The position numbers and the translations under genes are program-made. The notes below the pieces were generated by a model. The model searched no databases. It saw nothing but the letters and a program-made list of their open reading frames with translations, and was not told where the DNA came from. Positions 10,035 to 18,463 of a stretch of DNA of 64,000 nt are shown here, piece after piece. The DNA is from Bryobacterales bacterium (GTDB taxonomy: Bacteria > Acidobacteriota > Terriglobia > Bryobacterales > Bryobacteraceae). Position 1 is the first letter of the stretch; every line of letters begins with the position of its first letter. The DNA lies in assembly GCA_016721425.1 (NCBI GenBank), contig JADKID010000001.1, positions 1 through 64,000 of the forward strand, in the 5' to 3' direction.

Positions 10035-11963
10035 TCAATGCGCACCCAGGTATTTCTGGCGTCGTCGATGTTCACTTGACTGAGTCTGGAATCGGAGAAA
10101 CTCAAGCATAAAACGGCCAGCCGGACTCGTCAAACAGAAAAAGACCTTAATGTGCGGAAAAAGACGCCGAGCTACCACTGTAACGCCACTGACATCCACG
10201 CCATGGTGCCAGGCCCGCCGCCAGCCAAAACACCTCCGCCAAAAACACTGGTCACAGAAGGCCGATCTATTTTTCTGCACTAATATCAACAGGTTGCATC
10301 GATTTACATCCCCGCCCTGCCGATTCTCAATTCCATGGTGTATAAGGAACCGTGCGTGGCGCCATGCCCTGGCCCCGCGCTCATTGCCTCGTGAATTACC
10401 CTCCGAGGGTGCCGGGTCTGTTTTCTTGCGGGCTCTGGGCTGTTGTCGTGGCCGTTTTAAAGCTGTTTCGGGTGTCGTCGCAGTAGATGGCTTGCCCGGA
10501 GGTTCTTTGATAATCGAATGTTTTCTTATGTCTGCTGTTCTGATCCTGAACCCCAACACTCCGCGCGCGGGCGGGCGTCGTGGCGAGTGACCTCCTTGCA
10601 TTTTCGGAGGTGCATTCTTCGACGATGCTTGGCGCGCGGTGGCGGCGGTGTCAGGCGCAGGCTCCTGGGCGGGACTCGTGCCGGTGAGGGCCGGCGGTGC
10701 TTCCAGCATGTTCTCAACCAGTGCCTGGATCGTTTTCTCATCAGCACCGAGTTGGCGGAGTTGGTGGGCATGGTTGCGAACTTGCCTCTCCCTCTCCCTG
10801 GTCTTCGTCGATGCGACGTCGGGCTCCACGTACGGCTGGTCGTTTTTTAACATTGTCCATGCCACCCGAAGCAGGCTCCGGCCCATCGCGATGTTGGCTT
10901 TCTTCTTGCCCAACTTGTTGACCCATCGGTGAAACTTCCGTTGGAACACGGAGCCCTGTTTCCTGCCCGCCGCCCAAGCTCCTTCGACTAGTGCAGTCAG
11001 CAGGAATTTGTTGGCCTTTTTGATCCGGCAGCTTTTGCTCTTGCCCGCCGACCGGTTGTTGCCCGGACAGATCCCGGCCCAACTGCACAAATGATCGGCG
11101 CTTGGAAACTGATCCATGTTCGGGCCAATCTCGGCCAGAATGTTCGCGGCGGTGGTCTCCTTGACCCCCGGAATCGTCGTCAACAACTCGTACTGCCGAT
11201 GGTACGGCTCCAGGTGCTGATCGATTCTGAGCTCTAGCGCTTCCACCTGCTGATCTAGCAGTTTGCAGTGTTCGATGCTCTGATCGATGAGCCAACGGTG
11301 ATGATCGTTGAGGTGATGAGCTTCCAGCGCTTCGGTGAGCTCTGGAATCCTCTGTCGGAGCCGGCACTTCGCCTTGTCAGCCAACTCTGCGGCGGTCACC
11401 GGCTTGTTGTCGAGGAGAGTCTGCAGAATCTCCTGACCGGAGACGCCGAAAACGTCGCTTACCACACTGCCGATCTTCACATTGGCGGTTTCCAACACCT
11501 TCTGAATCCGGTTCTTCTCGGCCCGCAGGTGCCCAAGCAGTTTCTTGCGCCGGCGCGTTAGATCGCGAAGTTCCACAATCCCTCGCTCGGGTAAGTAGCT
11601 TCCCGTTAACAACCCATGACGGTGATAAACGGCCAGATCCATCGCGTCACGGAAGTCAGTTTTGTCTCCTTTCTTCGGCCGGTGCTTGCGCGCGCACACC
11701 AGCACAATCTGAAAGTCCTGCTCCAGAATGTTCTTCACCGGAATCCAGTACGACCCCGTGCTCTCCATCGCTACGCTGGTACAACCCTCCTCCCGCAACC
11801 AGGCATGCAACTCCTGCAAAGCGGGCACCGTCGTTCCATACGACCGAGTTTTGATCTCCGCTTCTTTGTCCGCCGGACCCACTGCCACGGCTACCGCTAG
11901 CCCTCGCTTGCCGACATCGATTCCCGCACACCGTTCCAGAATCACCGGGATCGTGATCATCAC
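10035..11963 (-). CDS. IS110-family transposase (DEDD, with long C-terminal run-on)
   Basis: The N-terminal DEDD_Tnp_IS110 domain shows GIDVGKRG (Asp16), MESTGSYW (Glu67) and KGDKTDFRDAMDLA (Asp103/Asp106). The C-terminal Transposase_20 domain shows LLTTIPGVKETTAANILAEI, then LCSWAGICPGNN and RSAGKSKS with the conserved Ser. These catalytic positions are intact. Family members are usually about 330-460 residues. This frame reaches 642 because the last 150-200 residues (from about QGGHSPRRPPARG) look like read-through into the element's right end, so the true stop was probably lost to a small indel. An SD-like AAAGGA precedes the ATG. IS110 enzymes cut and rejoin DNA guided by a structured bridge RNA and leave no target duplication. 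Confidence 0.88.
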   Translation of the reverse strand: MMITIPVILERCAGIDVGKRGLAVAVAVGPADKEAEIKTRSYGTTVPALQELHAWLREEGCTSVAMESTGSYWIPVKNILEQDFQIVLVCARKHRPKKGDKTDFRDAMDLAVYHRHGLLTGSYLPERGIVELRDLTRRRKKLLGHLRAEKNRIQKVLETANVKIGSVVSDVFGVSGQEILQTLLDNKPVTAAELADKAKCRLRQRIPELTEALEAHHLNDHHRWLIDQSIEHCKLLDQQVEALELRIDQHLEPYHRQYELLTTIPGVKETTAANILAEIGPNMDQFPSADHLCSWAGICPGNNRSAGKSKSCRIKKANKFLLTALVEGAWAAGRKQGSVFQRKFHRWVNKLGKKKANIAMGRSLLRVAWTMLKNDQPYVEPDVASTKTRERERQVRNHAHQLRQLGADEKTIQALVENMLEAPPALTGTSPAQEPAPDTAATARQASSKNAPPKMQGGHSPRRPPARGVLGFRIRTADIRKHSIIKEPPGKPSTATTPETALKRPRQQPRARKKTDPAPSEGNSRGNERGARAWRHARFLIHHGIENRQGGDVNRCNLLILVQKNRSAFCDQCFWRRCFGWRRAWHHGVDVSGVTVVARRLFPHIKVFFCLTSPAGRFMLEFLRFQTQSSEHRRRQKYLGAH

Positions 11964-11985
11964 TCGTCCTTTCTGCGCAGACGAG
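11962..11985 (-). promoter_or_regulatory. Hairpin over the ribosome-binding site of the transposase
   Basis: CTCGTC and GACGAG (plus-strand 11962-11967 and 11980-11985) can pair as a 6-bp stem with a 12-nt loop, ending just before the ATG. The SD-like AAAGGA lies in the loop and the base of the stem, so the hairpin could hold translation down. Such sequestration is known in several IS families. Here it is a prediction. Confidence 0.35.
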
Positions 11986-12110
11986 CAGCCAGCGTTTTAT
12001 TTCACCACTTTGCCTCACGGGCTCGAAGCACCATTCCTGGGTCCATATCCGCTGGCCGGACCAGTTTGAAAAACGGGGTTTGCCCACCAGTAGGAGTCTC
12101 GGTCACCGCT
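11964..12110 (-). ncRNA. Candidate IS110 bridge-RNA region in the transposase leader
   Basis: IS110-group elements carry their bridge RNA in the left-end non-coding DNA upstream of the transposase. Here that stretch has no reading frame and has structured-looking G/C segments such as GGTCCGGCCAGC near 12050-12062. I cannot fold it reliably by eye or assign target and donor loops, so this is placement by family knowledge. Confidence 0.3.
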
Positions 12111-12225
12111 TCGTCTGGCGCGTCTCCAGCGTACACCCGCGCCTCTCAATTTTCATGCCCGTGGGTGGCCACTGGCCATCACTGTTTGACAACTGAACCG
12201 CCTTTCCCTCTTTAATCAGACTGCC

Positions 12226-12400
12226 GGCCGGGAATCACTTTCACCCAGTGCCGAACGAACCCGCAATATGCACAAACAAAAGCACTTCCGGCAGCCTGTC
12301 ACTCCCCAGCCACCTGCACCCCCGCCACCTCGCTGGTTTCCGCCCAGTGCGGATCAAACCCGCAATGTGTTGAAATCAAAACCACTTATCTGCCGCCAAA
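12226..12400. repeat. Two degenerate copies of a ~60-bp IS-end-like motif
   Basis: GGCCGGGAATCACTTTC followed by CCAGTGC and AACCCGCAATATG occurs at about 12234-12285. A second, partial copy at about 12340-12400 has CCCAGTGCGGATCAAACCCG. A third copy of the same motif is at 26788-26860. The GGCCGGGAATCACTTTC phrase is typical of IS21-type terminal repeats, but no transposase is present. Confidence 0.4.
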
Positions 12401-12439
12401 CGGAGGACATGCACGCTGCCTCCAGCACTCCGCTCGTGT

Positions 12440-12543
12440 ACGCCGTACCATCTTCCACCACCCTCGCCACCGGCCTCCGCCGCGACCCCCACTTCCAGGG
12501 CAGGGGACTGCTCAACCTCTTTGCGGCACTCCAGGAGCGGTAG
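12440..12543 (+). pseudogene. Second relic of an S8 peptidase C-terminus
   Basis: The last 20 codons (LRRDPHFQGRGLLNLFAALQ, ending just before a TAG) repeat the C-terminal motif found at 1000-1075, with about 80 bp of clear DNA similarity. Nothing upstream of about 12440 fits an S8 catalytic domain, so only the tail remains. With the 5' relic it brackets the Rhs/IS110 island in direct orientation. Confidence 0.6.
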
Positions 12544-12745
12544 TGCGCACCCCCGCCGTGTGGCCGTCGCTGAAGACGCAACTCGGCGAAACTGATGAGG
12601 GGCTGCCTTTCCGGCGCGGCAGCCCCCGCTGCGCCGCCAGTCGCCCGGTTCTGTTTCGTATCGCACCACTTCAACACCGCCATTCGCCCGCGCCCTCATT
12701 GGTTCGGCGGTGAAATCGCATTCGGCGATCTTCGCGAACAACGAA

Positions 12746-13115
12746 TCAATGAGGCACTAACAGCGAGGGTTGAAAGTGCATGGCTTGTGATGTCACGGTT
12801 AGGTGGGGAACGTTGGCCGGTCGCTCCTCAACGACCCCATCAAGCCTGAACGTGATGCGAAACGAGAACGGCACCTCTTTTTGCATCGGGTCCAAAGCGC
12901 CATTTCTTCCGCCGAGCGCGTCGACCAGCACACTGGACCCGCCACCCTCCGAGTCCCGGATCAACGTCGCCTGCATTGAGCCGCACGCCGAGGAGGGGTA
13001 CAAAGTCCCAGACCACGAAACACCTCTTGTCCAGCAGCCCCACCATGAACAGATAACTTATGTCCCCCAAAGGTCTTTTCGCATGTCTCTTCGAGAAGTT
13101 TGTCTGTAGTGCCAT
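12746..13115 (-). pseudogene. Small protein with a strong ribosome-binding site, one frameshift
   Basis: The ATG at 13115 has a perfect AAGGAG (complement of 13122-13127) seven bases upstream. The frame starts MALQTNFSKRHAKRPLGDIS and is coherent to about 13010. The sensible continuation (SACGSMQATLIRDSEGGG ... VPFSFRITFRLDGVVEERP) lies one base off and stops at 12746, giving about 122 residues if repaired. I do not recognise the family. It lies downstream of a short Rhs-like YDSLGRALAR phrase near 13190, so it could be another immunity-position gene. Confidence 0.4.
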
Positions 13116-13120
13116 CTCGG

Positions 13121-13127
13121 ACTCCTT
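13121..13127 (-). promoter_or_regulatory. Canonical Shine-Dalgarno (AAGGAGT)
   Basis: The minus strand reads AAGGAGT, then six bases, then ATG at 13115. This decides the start of the small frameshifted gene and shows that it was once translated in its own right. Confidence 0.6.
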
Positions 13128-13216
13128 GTCTGTTTAGTGCGTGCGCCAACTCATTCAATCGTTGTCCCCGTCTCGCCAGAGCCCGCCCCAGCGAGTCATA
13201 CCGTGTTACAGCCCCA

Positions 13217-13666
13217 TCAGCGAGCGTTCCAGTTGACTTGAGACCTTCTCGCCCAATAGAGTTCCGTCCTGGCATGTCCAGAGGCACCTAGGAGAAAGTC
13301 GCGCGATGACGGTTCCCCAATCCTCGCGACAACGAGGATCACCTCAAGACGGTCCGACGAATCCATTGCTTCCCAAGTAGCACGCATCAATGGCTCTAGC
13401 GCATCACGGCCGATTCGGATCAGAGCGTTTGTAGCCGGCAAACGCTCCTCGAGGACCTCGGCCGATTTCAGCCAGATGTTCATATCACCGCTTCGCTTAA
13501 GGTGGATGTTCTTAATGAGGAATGGTATCGCTTCCTTGGTCCGCAGTTGTGCGAAGGCATCCGCTTCCGATCCAGCTCGTGCTTGTCGACTCCCGAAGGA
13601 TGGGTCTGATGTCACACTGGCCCCAGCCGTTACTGCGACGATGACTAGCGACCTTATGGATCTCAT
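13217..13666 (-). CDS. Exported HEAT-repeat-like protein, probably C-terminally truncated
   Basis: This is a 149-residue protein. The start at 13666 (MRSIRSLVIVAVTAG) is favoured over 13690 because GGGAGAG sits seven bases upstream and the resulting N-terminus is a signal peptide. Residues 35-75 (TKEAIPFLIKNIHLKRSG...) and 80-130 (NALIRIGRDALEPLM..., LEVILVVARIGEPSSRDFLL) read as paired helices of HEAT/armadillo repeats. The last 15 residues are unlike a HEAT repeat and run into Rhs-like debris, so the 3' end was likely replaced in a rearrangement. The function is unknown; such secreted HEAT proteins are common in acidobacteria and planctomycetes. Confidence 0.5.
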   Translation of the reverse strand: MRSIRSLVIVAVTAGASVTSDPSFGSRQARAGSEADAFAQLRTKEAIPFLIKNIHLKRSGDMNIWLKSAEVLEERLPATNALIRIGRDALEPLMRATWEAMDSSDRLEVILVVARIGEPSSRDFLLGASGHARTELYWARRSQVNWNAR

Positions 13667-13843
13667 TTCGCTCTCCCGGTGAAACTCCACGTTGACTCGT
13701 CGTTGACCGTTGTCGGAAGTGGATTGTGTGGATGCACAGGATCATTGTACGGCAGCGGATCCTGCGCGCCGCGCTCCGGGAACGTCAGCGCTCACCACCC
13801 AGCCGCCCACCCTCGATATACTGCAAGCGTCAGGAAGTACCCC

Positions 13844-14809
13844 ATGAAAATCCCGTTCAACCCCTCCGTCTACGAACACGCCGCCCGCTTCGTCGGCCGC
13901 TCGCCCTGGGAAACCTCCCAGGACGCCGAGCTCATGTTCCGCGGGCACCGGGACGCCTGGCTCGAATACCGCCACACCCCCATCGTTGTCGGCATCGATA
14001 TCTACAACCTGGAGGCCGAGGCCTACGGAGCCAAAATCTCCGTTCCCGGCAACGACGGCATCCCCGCCGTCCACGAGCCCCTCTTCCACACCCTCGAAGA
14101 CGCCCTCGACATCGCCCCGTTCCACCCCGCCCGCGACGGCCGCATCGCCATGGTCATCGACGTCGGCCGCCGCCTCAAAGCGGCGCTCCCCCAGGCCGAT
14201 ATCCGCATTCCCATCGCCGGCCCCTTCTCCATCGCCTTCAACCTGCGCGGCATCAACCAGCTCTGCGAGGATGTCGCCGATCGCCCCGCGGACGTCGCCG
14301 CCTGGCTCCTGCGCCTCGCTGAAAACCAGGCCGTCTTCTCCAAGGCCGTCATCGATGCCGGCCTCGACGTGGCTTTCTTTGAATCCGCCGCCGCCCCGCC
14401 GCTGCTCTCCCCCCGCCAGTTCCGCAACGTGGAGCTGCCCGCCCTCCGCCGCATCATCGAGCTCACTGCCGCCATCGCCGGACACGCCGTCCCCTGCATC
14501 ATGGGCGGCAACACCTTCAAGATCCTCGACGACATCCTCTCCACCGGCACCGGCTACGTCGTCTGCAACGTCGAGACCAACCAACAAGGCTTCGTCGATC
14601 GCCTCTGCGAAACCCATCCCCACGTCAACGTGCGCATCAACATGGACCCGGGCATCGTCGCCTGCCACGACCCCGCCACCATCTACCGCGAGGTGGATCG
14701 CATCGTCGCCATCGCCGCCGGCCGGAAAAACTGCCTCATGGGCACCGGCTGCCTGCCCCTGGAAACCCCGCCCGGCAACGTGAAATTGATCCGGGACTAC
14801 CTGGCCTGA
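13844..14809 (+). CDS. Uroporphyrinogen decarboxylase (URO-D) family protein
   Basis: This is a 321-residue protein of the URO-D/cobalamin-methyltransferase fold (PF01208). The start at 13844 has AGGAAG seven bases upstream; the frame is open upstream but without a plausible start. Recognisable stretches are IPIAGPFSIAFNLRG (about residue 123), DAGLDVAFFESAAAPPLLSP (about 165) and the late core GYVVCNVETNQQG...VRINMDPGIVACHDP...LMGTGCLPLETPPGN. The final GTGCxLPxxTPPxN is the family's C-terminal loop. True HemE has RQAGRY near the N-terminus, which is absent, so a methyltransferase-type or sugar-associated paralogue is more likely than haem synthesis. It has no operon partner. Confidence 0.75.
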   Translation: MKIPFNPSVYEHAARFVGRSPWETSQDAELMFRGHRDAWLEYRHTPIVVGIDIYNLEAEAYGAKISVPGNDGIPAVHEPLFHTLEDALDIAPFHPARDGRIAMVIDVGRRLKAALPQADIRIPIAGPFSIAFNLRGINQLCEDVADRPADVAAWLLRLAENQAVFSKAVIDAGLDVAFFESAAAPPLLSPRQFRNVELPALRRIIELTAAIAGHAVPCIMGGNTFKILDDILSTGTGYVVCNVETNQQGFVDRLCETHPHVNVRINMDPGIVACHDPATIYREVDRIVAIAAGRKNCLMGTGCLPLETPPGNVKLIRDYLA

Positions 14810-14923
14810 GCGCACCCCACCCACGCCGACATCCGGCGACAGCGCCATCAGCGCGGTCCAGCGCTACGTCGCGACTCGCGAGCGACGCGGGCCGGATTCG
14901 ACACCCGGCCCCACTGCGATCCA

Positions 14924-16051
14924 CTATTCGATGTGAAGCCGTAGAATCTGCCCCCTCAGCTCCAAAATGAATAGGTCCTGCGTCGCTTCGTCGAAGGCCA
15001 GACTCACCGGCGTGATCAGCGGCGCGGCGGCCACCGTGGCGTTCTCCGTATCGAATCGCAACAACCGGCCCGGAGGGGCTGGCGTCGCGCTCTGATTGGC
15101 ACTGAACTCCAACACGAAGAATTGCGGCCTCGCGTTGGGACGCGGACGCCACAGAACGTCCGTCACCGACGTGAGGTCAAACATGAACTGCTGGCTGGTG
15201 CCGGTGACGGGATCGACAAGCATCACCCTGGAATTGCCAGGTACAAACGGAAAGCCCGTCAGCAGGCTGACCAGTAACTGGTCGCCATACGTGCGCACGC
15301 TGGTCGGCACCGCATCCAGCACCGGCGCGCCCACCGGAGTGGGATTGGGTACAGGCGCAAAGCGCATCAACCTCTGCCATTTTCCAGTGGCGAGGTCCAC
15401 CCGCGTCACGGAGTTCTGGGAGGCGTCTGCCATGTACAGTCCGAGCCCGTCGGGCGTGAACGTCAGTCCCCATGGATTGGAGAACTTGTAGATCGCGTTT
15501 CGGTCCGGCTCCGACAGCGGAAATCGCGAAAGCATGGAAAGCTGAGCGGTACCGCCGGAGCCATCCGATAGCTCCACCGTCCTGCCATCGGCAATCGCCA
15601 GCTGATTCTCCGGCGTCATCCGGAATGTACCCAGGATCAGGTCCGGCTCGACGCTGAGGCGCATTTCCAGCAGCACCGAGTTCAGCGGAGACGACCTGCC
15701 CTCCGGGTTGTGAATGGACGTGCCCGGGGCTGTACCGCGACGTTCGAGTCGCCCGGGCCCACAGTGAAATACAAGGTGCGATCACGGAGCGCCATGGCCG
15801 ACGGTCCACTGCCACCGGACATCGTGACCTCGGTTCCGGACGGCAGCCCCTCAATCAGACTGCGCCTGGTGCCACTCCGGGTGACAAAGGAGATCCTGCC
15901 CAGGTTCGGCGCCATGTTGGTCTCCGACACCAGCAGGTTGCCGCGGGGGCGTAAGGATAATCTTGTTCGGACCCTGCAAGCCCGTGACCAGCACCTGAGG
16001 CTGGCACCAGACGGGTGCGGTGCAAAACAGCAAAGCGGCGAGCGGTTTCAT
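14924..16051 (-). pseudogene. ScyD/ScyE-type exported propeller protein, two frameshifts
   Basis: Reading leftwards, the signal peptide MKPLAALLFCTAPVWCQ starts at 16051 and is followed by VLVTGLQGPNKIILTP. The frame changes at a run of five C near 15945 (RGNLLVSETNMAPNLG continues in another frame) and again near 15727. It then stays open to 14924 (NPWGLTFTPDGLGLYMADAS, FFVLEFSANQ, GRLLRFD). Repaired, it gives about 370 residues in the order of the ScyD/ScyE family, NHL-like propellers of unknown substrate. Both shifts lie at G/C runs, so sequence error is possible and the gene may be intact in the organism. Confidence 0.65.
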
Positions 16052-16193
16052 GTGCATGGCGACCACTATGGGGGAAGTTCGCCAGCCCGTCCATGGTTTC
16101 TGAATGCAATTTCACATCAGCGCTTAACTCGATGAGTCCAGGCGTGTTAGAGTTGGGCATTCCCGGTAGATTCCCTGGGTTGGATCGATCTTC

Positions 16194-18401
16194 ATGGGAC
16201 CTCAGCCAAATTCGCCGCCCAAACTCGCCTTCGGCCCGTTCGAGTACGACACCCTGTCGGGAGATCTCTACAAATCCGGCAATCGCATCCGGCTGCAGGG
16301 CAAACCCCTCCAGATTCTGTCTCTGCTGGTAGACCGCCATGGCGAAGTTGTCAGCCGCGAGGAACTGCGGCAACACCTCTGGCAGGACACCACGTTCGTC
16401 GATTTCGAGCAGGGTATGAATGCCGCGGTCAACAAGTTGCGCCAGGCGCTCGGCGACGCGGCAGTGCAGCCGCGCTACGTGGAAACCATTCCCGGACGGG
16501 GCTATCGATTCGTCGCCCCGGTACACCAGCCGACCGCTCGGGCGGTTCTGGAGATTGCCTCGCCAGCGCCACTGCGAACGGAGGCCCCGCGCAGGAACCA
16601 ACTGCAACGTTGGCTTCCGGGTGCTGCCGCAGTGGCCGCGGTCATTCTCCTGTTCGGAGCATACTGGCTCGGTACGCGAAAACAACGAGCGGTCGAGTCC
16701 CTACACCTGACCCGATTTGCGGTGTCGCCTCCCGCCGGGTTCGCGCTCGAAGGCGCGGCCAGCCGCCAGTCGTTTTCGCTATCTCCGGATGGTAGTCAGA
16801 TTGCCTTCACGGCCGTGGACACCAGTGGCGCCCTCAGCGTCTTTGTGCGCGAACTGAGTGCGTTGGAGCCCAAGCTGATTCCCGACACCGCCGGCGCCCA
16901 CACCCTCTTCTGGGCGCCCGATAGCCGCTCGCTCTATCTCACCGCGCGAGGCAAACTGCGCCGGACATCGGTGGAAGGGGGCGGCCTGGAGGTCCTCAGC
17001 GACACGCCGGCCTTCCTCTTTTCCGGCGTCTGGCTGCGCCCGGACCGGCTGATGCTGAGCACCAACCGCGGCTCGTTCCTTGTTTCGCCCTCCGCCGGCG
17101 GATTGGAGCCCACGAAGACCTCGTACCGGTGGCCGCAACTCATGCCCGACGGCGAAACATTCCTCTACATGGAATGGGATCTGCAGGCCCAGCGCCATCG
17201 CGCCATCGCGGGACGCATGGGCGAACCGGGAAAGGCACTGATCCTGGCGGACTCGCGAGTACTCTATACTCCATCCCGTCTGACACCAGGCCAGGGCTAC
17301 CTCCTCTATCTCCGCGCCGGGAATCTGGTGGCCCACCCATTCGACCCCAAGCGCCTGGAGGTCACGGGCGAGCCGCTGCCCGTGGCCGAGAGGGTCAACT
17401 CCTTCCTCCCAACAGGCGCCGCGGACTTCTCGGTTTCCAGCCAGGGCGCCATAGCCTATCAGAGCGTCGCGGCCCGCTCTCAGCTCGTTTGGGTGGATCG
17501 CCAGGGCCGCCAACTGGCAACAATTGGGCCGGACAGGATCATTGGGAAGAGCGGACGATTGTCGCCGGACGGCCGACTCCTTGCCGTTTCGATCTACGAT
17601 GTCGAGCGCGGCGGTCAGGACATCTGGACTTTTGATCTCGCATCGGGCGCCGGACGTCGGCTCACACTCGATGCGGGTGTGCGCGACGCCCCTGTCTGGT
17701 CGCCCGATTCCAGTCAACTCGCGATGTTGAGTGCCGCCGGCGGAAGGTGGCCCGAGGTCCACGTGCGCGGATTGGGTGCCAGCGACGCGGAGCACGCGCT
17801 GATGCCCGGAGGGTTTCAGATGCCCACCGACTGGTCTTCAGACGGGCGCTTCGTGGTCTTCTCCACAACAGGAGTCTCGCGGCTCCCCAACGAAGCCCAA
17901 GGCGATGTCTGGATCTCCGATTTCGCAAACGGCCGCAAAACTACGCCGCTCCTGAACTCGTCGTTCCACGAAGGCAACGCCGCCTTTTCGCCCGATGGCA
18001 AGTGGGTCGCCTTCACGTCGAATGAATCCGGCCGCTCTGAACTCTACCTGCAAGCCTTCGAGGCAGGCAGCCCACCGCGCGTGGTGGGCGAACGATTTCT
18101 CGTCGCCCGCGCCGGCGTTCTGGCCGTGCGCTGGCGGCGCGATGGAAAAGAGATCTTCTATCTCGGCTTCGAAGGCCGCGTCAACGCAGTGCCCGTGAAG
18201 CTGTCCGGCAAGCCGGAGTTCGGCTCCCCGGCGCCCCTCTTCACAATCAGCACCGACGCCCGAGCCGGCATCCATGCGCTGGTGGGTTTCGACGTGTCGG
18301 CTGACGGCCAGAGGTTCGTCATACCGGTGGTAACCACGGGCGAGGCCCCGACCCTGGTAGTGGTCCAGGACTGGGAAGCGATGCTGCCGCACAAACGGTA
18401 A
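16194..18401 (+). CDS. Winged-helix regulator fused to a TolB-like WD40 propeller
   Basis: This is a 735-residue membrane regulator of the acidobacterial type. Residues 12-105 form an OmpR/PhoB-type winged helix (FGPFEYDTLSGDLYKSGNRI ... ETIPGRGYRFVAPV). Residues about 140-160 are a single transmembrane helix (AAAVAAVILLFGAYWLG). Residues 185-730 are PD40/TolB-type propeller blades, with repeated SPDGSQIAFTA, APDSRSLYLT, SPDGRLLAVS and SPDGKWVAFTS phrases. The DNA-binding part is cytoplasmic and the propeller is periplasmic by topology. The ligand and targets are unknown. Such genes are expanded in Solibacter-type genomes. It is monocistronic and diverges from the ScyD-like gene. Confidence 0.88.
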   Translation: MGPQPNSPPKLAFGPFEYDTLSGDLYKSGNRIRLQGKPLQILSLLVDRHGEVVSREELRQHLWQDTTFVDFEQGMNAAVNKLRQALGDAAVQPRYVETIPGRGYRFVAPVHQPTARAVLEIASPAPLRTEAPRRNQLQRWLPGAAAVAAVILLFGAYWLGTRKQRAVESLHLTRFAVSPPAGFALEGAASRQSFSLSPDGSQIAFTAVDTSGALSVFVRELSALEPKLIPDTAGAHTLFWAPDSRSLYLTARGKLRRTSVEGGGLEVLSDTPAFLFSGVWLRPDRLMLSTNRGSFLVSPSAGGLEPTKTSYRWPQLMPDGETFLYMEWDLQAQRHRAIAGRMGEPGKALILADSRVLYTPSRLTPGQGYLLYLRAGNLVAHPFDPKRLEVTGEPLPVAERVNSFLPTGAADFSVSSQGAIAYQSVAARSQLVWVDRQGRQLATIGPDRIIGKSGRLSPDGRLLAVSIYDVERGGQDIWTFDLASGAGRRLTLDAGVRDAPVWSPDSSQLAMLSAAGGRWPEVHVRGLGASDAEHALMPGGFQMPTDWSSDGRFVVFSTTGVSRLPNEAQGDVWISDFANGRKTTPLLNSSFHEGNAAFSPDGKWVAFTSNESGRSELYLQAFEAGSPPRVVGERFLVARAGVLAVRWRRDGKEIFYLGFEGRVNAVPVKLSGKPEFGSPAPLFTISTDARAGIHALVGFDVSADGQRFVIPVVTTGEAPTLVVVQDWEAMLPHKR

Positions 18402-18463
18402 TCTCTGCCGCCTGCATCCGTGCGGTACCCGCCCCGTAGTTCCTCAGTCCGAGTCAGTGGACC

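Larger units (their letters stand above)
10035..12110 (-). mobile_element. IS110-family insertion sequence (approximate limits)
   Basis: The element comprises the transposase gene plus about 150 bp of upstream non-coding DNA and a right end now fused in frame to the transposase. IS110 elements lack clear inverted repeats, so the exact ends cannot be set from one copy. It lies inside the decaying Rhs island between a TPR-like fragment and IS21-like remnants. Confidence 0.65.

Noticed and set aside
13742..14848. Minus-strand open frame opposite the URO-D gene
   Set aside because: Gly/Asp/Val-rich antisense translation without motifs; the plus strand has an SD and URO-D signatures.
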